A stretch of DNA of 64,000 nt, from assembly GCA_035048495.1 (NCBI GenBank), contig CM068553.1, positions 29,474,978 to 29,538,977 on the forward strand, read 5' to 3'. The position numbers and the translations under genes are program-made. This document shows, piece after piece, positions 57,044 through 64,000 of this stretch (position 1 is the first letter of the stretch; each line of letters begins with the position of its first letter). The stretch comes from Euptelea pleiosperma. Lineage: Eukaryota > Streptophyta > Magnoliopsida > Ranunculales > Eupteleaceae. The notes below the pieces were generated by a model. That model was not told the DNA's origin, ran no database searches, and saw only the letters and a program-made list of their open reading frames with translations.

Positions 57044-57851
57044 TGTGTAAGGGGTATTTTCTGAATAACACGTGGACGATTGAGATAATGACACATGTCC
57101 CTACTATTGACCGAAATGTGAATTAGCTGTATGGTCGAGCGACTGAGACAATGAGTCCAACTAGAGATATCCGACTGACGTTTATGGTCAAGTGATCGAG
57201 ACATTGTATGACGGCACGGGTAGAATATGATGCCGCGGCTGACTGAATGAGAACGTTAGCCGATTAACCTCGACGGAGGAATTGGATACCATGTCAATAA
57301 TGAATCGAGTGTTAGACAGCCTCGCGGATAGTCGGCAAGATGGCAAGGAGGCAGATAAGACACTAGCGAGAACAGGCTCAAGCAACGAACAGAGAATAGC
57401 CACCTGTTGTACTATCAAGACAGAGCACGATCTACGCCAGATCATGTATAAGATAAAAATCTTCGACCTGATTGGTATGGCCTCCATTGTGCTCATGGAC
57501 ACGTTATGGGTTACAATCCCTATAAATAGAGAGTTACAGTAACAAAGAAGGTAAGCAATCTAAGAGCAAAAACTAGATTAAAGCTTTTGCATAAGAGACT
57601 GACTTAACCATCGGAGGCTCTACGGTGGTTTTGTCACCAATGGAGTTCATTTGTAGGTAGACTCGGACAAGCCGGCTTACCAGTCGATCACTCGGCAGTG
57701 TAATCGGCCTACTCGGAGTTGAAGACGAATCACCCGGCGGAGGAGTCGACTTTTTAGGATCCTAAGTCGACAACAACAAACGGAAGGATATTTCAGGCGT
57801 AGCATATGATCTAGTGCGTATTTCGAGGGGGTGTGGGATTTTTCCCTTACA
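57044..57851 (+). mobile_element. Solo LTR of a Tat-like family (808 bp, TSD ATATG)
   Basis: Starts TGTGTAAGGGGTATTTTC and ends GGGATTTTTCCCTTACA. ATATG occurs on both sides (57039-57043 and 57852-57856). It shares its ends and the AACCATCGGAGGCTCTACGG block with the LTR at 11953-12613. A TATAAATAGAG at 57521-57531 is the likely promoter. Confidence 0.85.
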
Positions 57852-57939
57852 ATATGCAGGTTGCCCCACTCGAGTCCGGTGTAAAAATGCCCCTACATTA
57901 ATCATCCCCAATGAGGAGTCTCAAACACGAGACCTCCCA

Positions 57940-58230
57940 CTTTGATACCAAATTTGATGCAGGATGATGAAAACTAGCCTATATGAGGTGCAAAGATCAG
58001 AAATAAATTATCACAAGTAATAAGAAAATATAGAACTACTCTAACAATTACCACAAATATGCAGATATGCTAGCAATTAATTAAATTGTTTCAAAGGCTA
58101 GATCTCATAATCAAGCAGTGAAAAACCCTCAATTATTGATTGAGCGGCCCGATGAATGTAAGTACTTCCACTAACTACGGTTCAACCAACACTTGTAGGG
58201 TCATTTTAATTTCGTTTTCCAAGATATTAT
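57940..58230 (-). mobile_element. Possible minus-strand LTR boundary with PBS-like site
   Basis: The minus strand reads TTTGGTATCAAAGTGGGAGG at about 57930-57952, a tRNA-Met type primer-binding site followed by leader. The sequence to the right, continuing at 63622-64000 beyond the inserted Copia element, would then be the LTR. It resembles the repeat at 49975-50870. The element's other parts are not recognised. Confidence 0.4.
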
Positions 58231-58439
58231 TGTTGTCAGGGACCTACTTGTAATATCTTATATTCTACAGGGGGCCCTTGTAATATTGTAAAACTTCACT
58301 TAATATATATATTGGGTGAAATCGTGTAGGCTATTCTAAGCTCTACACGATTTCTCCTCTTTCCCCTATTCTCTTCACCTCTCCTCTCTTCCATCTCTAA
58401 CCCTAATCTCTTATCTGGTTACGATCCAAGATTACAACA
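58231..58439 (+). repeat. 5' LTR of the Copia element
   Basis: Starts TGTTGTCAGGGACC and ends GATTACAACA. It contains TTAATATATATATTGGG as a probable TATA region near 58299-58312. Confidence 0.95.
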
Positions 58440-58452
58440 TGGTATCAAAGCA
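58440..58452 (+). other. Primer-binding site of the Copia element
   Basis: TGGTATCAAAGCA directly follows the 5' LTR and matches the initiator tRNA-Met type site with one change from TGGTATCAGAGC. Confidence 0.85.
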
Positions 58453-58583
58453 TGGTTATGTAACCATGGCTCAATCCTAGAGGTCTGAAGAACCCTAGGG
58501 ATTGCGAAATTCGATGCGAAGGGCTTTCCAAAGAAGGAGATCATCTCCCATGGATAGCTGCAGGCTTTAGAAGAGTCTGAAAC

Positions 58584-58760
58584 CCTAGCCGCCCACTCCA
58601 AAAAGTTGGAGAAGTTCTCCCAGGCCTAGCCGCCCACTCCAGAAGCTTGGAGAAGAGCTATCAGGCATAGCCGCCCACTCCAGAAGGCTGGAAAAGAGCC
58701 ACCAAGCTTAACCGCCCCTTCCAAAAGGTCAGAGAAGACCCTCTGGACATAGCCGCAGGT
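58584..58760 (+). repeat. 41-bp tandem repeat in the leader
   Basis: Units beginning CCTAGCCGCCCACTCCA start at 58584, 58625, 58666 and 58707, with a partial fifth at 58748. Each ends GGAGAAGAGC-like. The region lies between the primer-binding site and gag; it is non-coding on the plus strand. Confidence 0.8.
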
Positions 58761-59014
58761 CTCAGAGGAGCCCGGAACCTCTCCCTAGTGCTACCGCACC
58801 TATCCAGGAACCTTTTTAGGTCATTGGAACCATTCACAAGTTTCCCGCGAGTGGTTTTTTTCTCCAATAGAAAATCTATAAAGGAGTTGTTTCGAAAAGG
58901 TTTGAATCCTGCGAGCAACGCGAGCAGGAGGCTTTAAAAATAAAAATAAGGTGATTTGCACCTCCACAGCAGTAGTTTGGGTGATTTCTTATCAGAAAAG
59001 TCTTATCTACTACC

Positions 59015-61293
59015 ATGAGTACATCTGAGGAGTCATCTTCTACCAAGTCAGAGATCATTGTTGCCCCACCCAATCTGGGAAGTCATGGTGATCACAGCCC
59101 GGGCCTACAGATCACTACGGTGAAACTCGACGGGACCAACTACCTCGCATGGTCTCAATCTGCCAAGATGTACATCACCGGACGAGGCAAAGCCGGCTAT
59201 ATCACTGGACGCATCACTGCACCTGATTCCTCCAATGCCACGTTTGAGAAGTGGGAAGCGGAAAACTCGATGGTCATGTCATGGCTGCTTCATTCCATGT
59301 ATCCATCGATCAGCACAGGCTTCCTCTTTCTCCCGACTGCTAAGGATATATGGGACACGGCATCTCAGACCTACTCCCAAGATGGAAATTTTGCTAGGAT
59401 GTATGAACTTCAGCAGGAGATAGCACATTTGAAGCAAGGCGATCTTCCTTTGGGATCATACTACGCTACGTTACGCAGCAAGTGGGAAGAGGTAGATCAC
59501 TACCAGACCTACACCCCTGCATGTACCAAGATGCTACGGAGTTCCGAAAGATGATTGTGCGCGGACGCATATTCGAGTTTCTTGGCGGCTTGAACCAGAG
59601 CTATGAGCAGGTTCGAGCCAACATCTTGGGCAGAGATCCACCGCCGTCGACCATTGCACAGGTCTACTCCTACATCCAGAGCGAGGACAGCAGGAGGAGA
59701 GCCATGAGCTCTAAGACAGATGCTGATGTTCCTTTATCTGAGAAGTCTGCCTTGGCCACTCAGAAATTGAGCAAACCCACATCCAAGAAGGATGGGGATC
59801 TTGATGATCGTGATCGACTCAGATGTGATCACTGTGGCAAGTGTCGCCACACTCGGGAGACCTGCTGGAGTCTTCATGGTCGTCCTGCACAGTTCTCTAG
59901 GGGGAAGCAAGGCTCCTCAAAGAAGCCCTCTGGTAGCAAACATGGAACCTCAGCCGCTCATGCCACCAGCCAAGATTCCTCTGATGTGACCCCTTCCTCT
60001 GGGCAGTCCAACACCTTCTCTAGCATGGACATTGACAGGCTTCGACAATTACTTACTCAGCTTGATGGCCCTTCCCCACCTACATCATCTTTTGCTCAGA
60101 CAGGTACATCCCATTCAGCCCACCATGTGTCTACGGCACCCATTGGTCCTTCCTGGATCATTGACTCTGGTGCCTCCGATCATATGACTGGTATGCCATC
60201 CCTTTTCTCCACCTATAATATCTGCTCAGGTAAGGACAAGGTCCGCGTGGCCGATGGCACCTTCTCCTCTATCTCAGGGAAGGGCACTATCTCTGCCACA
60301 CCTACTTTGTCTTTATCCTCTGTACTTCATGTTCCTAAATTCACCACTAACCTGCTTTCTGTTAGCCATCTTACTAAGAGCCTAAACTGCAGTGTTACCT
60401 TTTTTCCTACTCACTGTGTTTTTCAGGACTTGGAGACGAGGCGGATGATTGGTAGTGGTCGTGAGGATGGTGGATTGTACCTGCTCGATAGCCAGCCGAC
60501 TTCATATTCTGTTGCACATCAGTCTAGTGCCAATGTCAATAGTTCTAGCGTTAATAAAGACCTGTTAATGCGATGGCATAACAGGCTAGGTCATTTACCG
60601 CTTTCAGTCATGAAGAGTCTGTTACCTCAGTTTGCATCTATTCCATTTTTTGAGTTCAACTGTGAAACTTGTGTACTTGCAAAACAATGTCGGGTGTCTT
60701 TTCCGACCAGTAATAAAAAAAGTACGTTTTCTTTACAGCTTGTGCACTCTGATGTTTGGGGACCTAATCCCACCACTTCTATCTTTGGTTTTCGCTACTT
60801 TGTGGTTTTTGTGGATGACTATAGTCGTTACACTTGGATCTACCTTATGAAATCAAAAAATGAGGTGTATACTATCTTTCAGACCTTCCATAAAATGGTG
60901 TGCAATCAATTGGGCACCACCCTAAAAGTCCTACGCACTGACAATGGGGGGGAATACATGTACAGTGGCCTTGCCTCCTACTTTGAAGAGCATGGAATTC
61001 TTCATCAGACTTCATGTGCCGATACACCTCAACAGAATGGGACCGATGAGCGAAAGCATCGCCATGTCCTGGAGGTTGCTAGGGCACTTCTTCTTGGTAC
61101 TCGGGTACCCAAGGGTTATTGGGCTGACGCTGTGTTGACGGCATCCTACTTGATAACTCGGATGCCTTCTCGTGTCTTGGGGTCAAAGTCTCCCATTTCA
61201 CTCCTATTTCCTTCCTGTCTGTGTTCTCCATTCCACCTAAGGTCTTTGGTTGTGTTTTCTATGTTCACGCCCATCACAGGAAGGACAAGTTAG
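59015..61293 (+). pseudogene. Copia gag, protease and integrase
   Basis: ATG at 59015 starts gag with L-D-G-T-N-Y-L-A-W-S, the Retrotran_gag_3/UBN2-like start. A 1-nt loss near 59530 shifts the frame, and gag continues with F-L-G-G-L-N-x-x-Y-E-Q-V-R. A CCHC knuckle C-D-H-C-x4-H-x4-C lies at about 59825-59865. Protease has W-I-I-D-S-G-A-S-D-H-M (about 60155-60185), and GAG-pre-integrase has R-W-H-N-R-L-G-H-L (60570). The integrase core has H-S-D-V-W-G-P, T-D-N-G-G-E-Y (60937) and N-G-T-D-E-R-K, so all three acidic residues are present. A second frameshift lies near 61205-61225. The fragment at 61221 continues the frame. Confidence 0.9.
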
Positions 61294-63404
61294 ATCCGAA
61301 AGTCGTTCGATGTGTGTTCCTTGGCTATTCGTCCACTCAGAAGGGATATTGGTGTTTCCATCCCTCTACCCGTCGTCGGTTTGTTTCTCTAGACGTTACC
61401 TTTTTTGAGAGTCCTCCCTTCTTCTCAGTTGATCGGACTTCTCTTCAGGGGGAGCTTGGGAGTATTGACGAGAGTCCGATACCTCCACAGGGGGAGATTC
61501 CTCAACCAGTACCCCTTGATTTACCTGATGAGTCTCCCATACCCTTGTCCTTATCTCCTACTGACACTGTGCCACAGGATTCGCAGCTGAAGACATATGC
61601 TAGACGACGTCAAAAAGAGAAACAGTCCATCCAAGCTCACTGCTAGGAAATCCAACTCAATCCAGGTAATTGTGTCCTCAGTGATCCTCATGATGATATG
61701 TCTGTTGCTCCTTCTACTATCCTTCCCATAGACATTGATGTACCTATTGCTCATCGGAAGGGTGTTCGGAACTGTGTTACCAAGCACCCTATCTCTCACT
61801 TTGTTTCCTATCAGCAGCTCTCACCATCCTACAGGGCATTTGCTACTTCCCTATCCAGTGTCGCTCTGCCATCCGGTGTCTCAGATGCCTTCAGCCAGCC
61901 TCAGTGGAAAGCAGCCATGCTAGAGGAGATGGCAGCTCTAGAAAAGAATGGTACTTGGGATTTGGTTCTATTGCCTAGAGGAAAGAAACCCGTAGGGTGC
62001 AAGTGGGTATATACAGTGAAATACAAAGCAGATGGAAGCATCGACAGGTACAAGGCCCGTCTCATTGCAAAAGGGTACACACAGACTTATGGGATTGACT
62101 ACCAGGAGACGTTTGCTCCTGTGGCCAAGATGAACTCAGTTCGAGTTCTGTTATCTCTAGCGGCAAATTTTTCTTGGCCCCTCCACCAGTTGGATGTCAA
62201 GAATGCCTTCCTTTATGGTGATCTAGAGGAAGAGGTCTACATGACAGGTCCTCCGGGGTTTAGTCCGACTAGGAGTAAGGAACTTGTGTGCAGACTGAAG
62301 AAAGCCTTGTATGGGCTTAAACAGTCACCAAGGGCTTGGTTTGAGAGGTTCAGTTCCGCAGTCAAGAAGATTGGCTACTCGCAGAGTCAGGCGAACCACA
62401 CTCTTTTTATTAAGAGAAGTCAAGGTCGTCTTACTGCTCTTATTGTGTATGTGGATGATATCGTGGTCACAGGAGATGACCCAGATGAGGTTTGTAGATT
62501 GAAAAAATACCTCGGCACAGAGTTCGAAATCAAGGATCTGGGAACCTTGAGATACTTTCTGGGCATTGAGGTTGCTAGGTCAAAGCATGGTGTGTTCATC
62601 TCACAAAGAAAGTATGTACTTGATCTCCTTCGAGAGTCAGGAAACTTGGGAGTTAAACCAGCTGATACGCCTATAGAGCAGCAACATCGGCTGAATCTTG
62701 TTGATGGGGATCCCATTGCTGATACAGGCCAGTTCCAGAGACTTGTTGGGCGTCTCATCTACCTTTCGCTGACACGACCAGATATTGCATATGCAGTCAG
62801 TGTCATCAGTCAGTTCATGCATGCCCCTCGCTCTCCACATCTTGAAGCAGCACACCGAGTGTTACGCTATCTTAAGGGGGCTCCAGGGAAGGGTATCCTG
62901 TTTAGTAAGAATGGACACCTGCGAGTTGAAGCTTATACAGACGCTGACTGGGCAGGTTCAGTCATTGACAGACGTTCCACATCAGGGTACTGTACGTATG
63001 TGGGGGGTAATCTGGTGTCTTGGCGCAGCAAGAAGCAACCAGTTGTCGCTCGCTCCAGTGCCGAAGCAGAGTACTGTTCTATGGCTCATGGTGTATGTGA
63101 GCTTCTATGGTTGAAGACTATGCTCAGTGAGCTCGGATATCCTGTCAAAGGGTCTATGCAACTGTATTGTGACAATAAAGCAGCCATCAGCATTGCTCAT
63201 AATCCAGTTCAACACGACAGGACAAAGCACATTGAGGTAGACTGTCACTTCATCAAAGAGAAGCTTGGTCAGGGACTTATTTGCACACCGTATGTCCATA
63301 CTGCTGATCAAGTTGCAGATGTGTTAACTAAAGGTGTTACTAAAGGGATCTTAGAGCACCTGTTATCCAAGCTGGGCATGATAGATATCTTCGCACCAGC
63401 TTGA
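61221..63404 (+). pseudogene. Copia integrase C-terminus, reverse transcriptase and RNase H
   Basis: One frame runs from about 61221 to the stop at 63402-63404, interrupted only by TAG at 61644-61646. It opens with the integrase C-terminal G-K-L-D-P-K-like and G-Y-x-C-F-H-P region. RT begins with W-D-L-V and W-V-Y-T-V-K-Y-K, and has the active site Y-V-D-D at 62448-62459. RNase H follows, with T-D-A-D-W-A-G (62938), S-S-A-E-A-E-Y and L-Y-C-D-N-K-A-A. It ends with a stop overlapping the polypurine tract. All recognisable RT and RNase H motifs are intact, so this domain could be functional if expressed from a subframe. Confidence 0.9.
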
Positions 63405-63411
63405 GGGGGAG
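63401..63411 (+). other. Polypurine tract of the Copia element
   Basis: TTGAGGGGGAG immediately before the 3' LTR start TGTTGTCAGG. Its first bases include the RNase H stop codon TGA. Confidence 0.85.
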
Positions 63412-63621
63412 TGTTGTCAGGGACCTACTTGTAATATCTTATATTCTACAGGGGACCCTTGTAATATTGTAAAACTTCACTTAATATATATATTGGGTGA
63501 AATCGTGTAGGCTATTCTAAGCTCTACACGATTTCTCCTCTTTCCCCTATTCTCTTCACCTCTCCTCTCTTCCATCTCTAACCCTAATCTCTTATCCTGG
63601 TTACGATCCAAGATTACAACA
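63412..63621 (+). repeat. 3' LTR of the Copia element
   Basis: Near-identical to 58231-58439; GGGGACCC replaces GGGGGCCC and TATCCTGG replaces TATCTGG. Confidence 0.95.
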
Positions 63622-64000
63622 ATTATAAGTTATTTGAAGTTCAGGAAGGTTTCTGGCAAGTTTTAGGGTTTTCTGACAAGAATCAGATTTTAGCCAGATT
63701 TCGGGAGAGAAAGAACTATGAAAAATTAGGGTTTGAGAAGGGGTTAGGGGCTTCTATGGTTACCGTAGGGATCTGAAAGTGTTTAAGGGTTGTAGTAAGG
63801 GTTTTTGGAGGTTTAGGGTGTCGTAGGGAGAACTAGTGTAGGGAGGTTTCTATTCACGTGACACTATTCACACGACACTGTTCACGCGGTACTATTCACG
63901 CAACATTATTTATAGTTGTGTTCAATGGTTAGGGTTTAGAGATGGAAGGGATACGGTTAGGTTTTCTAGGTTAAGTTTGATCCAAAATAAAATAAAGATG
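63622..64000 (-). repeat. Dispersed repeat, right part beyond the Copia insertion
   Basis: ATTATAAGTTATTTGAAGTT to the window end matches 50208-50530, including GATTTTAGCCAG, GGTTAGGGGCTTCTATGG and TTAGGTTTTCTAGGTTAAG. A short CG-containing repeat CACG(T/C)GACACTATTCAC-like lies at 63853-63900. Confidence 0.55.

Larger units (their letters stand above)
58231..63621 (+). mobile_element. Ty1/Copia retrotransposon, recent, TSD ATTAT
   Basis: LTRs at 58231-58439 (209 bp) and 63412-63621 (210 bp) differ only by one substitution and a 1-bp indel by hand comparison. ATTAT flanks the element (58226-58230 and 63622-63626). The order gag, protease, integrase, RT, RNase H is that of Copia. It landed in a dispersed repeat, and the two flanks join to a sequence also present at 50205-50240. 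The coding region has two frameshifts and one nonsense codon. Confidence 0.95.

Noticed and set aside
55696..58230. Search for exon 6 of the thioesterase gene
   Set aside because: No segment in any frame begins with Gly-Asn and continues the expected hydrolase fold; the region is repeats.
58661..58918. Minus-strand ORF of 85 codons in the Copia leader
   Set aside because: It is antisense to the 41-bp tandem repeat and crosses into non-coding leader; no domain.
62420..62855. Minus-strand ORFs of 72-112 codons
   Set aside because: Shadows of the RT/RNase H frame on the opposite strand.

Overview
This is a 64 kb piece of a flowering-plant nuclear genome. The evidence is two plant genes with GT-AG introns and many layers of nested plant LTR retrotransposons, MITEs and LINE fragments. 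The species cannot be fixed from sequence alone. Large transposon-filled introns suggest a mid-sized or large genome. No tRNA, rRNA or CRISPR was seen.

Host genes. (1) 26685-30151 (+): a three-exon LRK10-like receptor gene. It has a signal peptide, a GUB_WAK ectodomain and one membrane helix. The reading frame stops where the kinase should begin, so only a 307-residue receptor without a kinase is predicted. (2) 45907-55695 (+): the first five exons of a palmitoyl-protein thioesterase (PPT1-like). They end exactly at the nucleophile motif G-L-S-Q. The remaining exons are not in the window, presumably beyond the right edge. Intron 2 alone is 6.8 kb and holds LINE and solo-LTR sequence.

Mobile layer, left to right. 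1-7300: a degenerate non-autonomous Athila-like element with one forward 3' LTR, and an inverted LTR start at its left. 7345-8137: two foldback MITEs. 10705-12613: the tail of a Tat-type Ty3/gypsy element (an antisense gene relic plus the 3' LTR). 12644-24971 (-): a fully bounded, non-autonomous SIRE-like Copia element with target-site duplication (TSD) AACAC. It carries gag and a Transposase_32-like ORF but no pol, and is split by a 3.6 kb Tekay-like solo LTR (TSD TTCAG). 31395-31941: a MULE-type foldback with a 10-bp TSD. 32543-42997 (-): a 10.5 kb Tat/Ogre-lineage element with dual RNase H and an intron-containing antisense gene. It is flanked by a 490-bp direct duplication instead of a TSD, which suggests unequal crossing over. 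43.6-45.5 kb: nested foldback MITEs. 51989-53578: a solo LTR of the SIRE-like family (TSD TGAAC). 57044-57851: a solo LTR of a Tat-like family (TSD ATATG). 58231-63621 (+): a young Copia element with 209/210-bp LTRs and TSD ATTAT, but a gag-pol broken by two frameshifts and one stop.

The region is therefore two host genes in a nested transposon landscape. Three solo LTRs with perfect TSDs and one recombinant element show that LTR-LTR recombination has been active. No new defence or metabolic system is evident. The most unusual items are the pol-less Copia with a foreign ORF, the antisense gene shared by two Tat-type elements, the palindrome arrays upstream of the SIRE-like promoters, and the receptor without a kinase.
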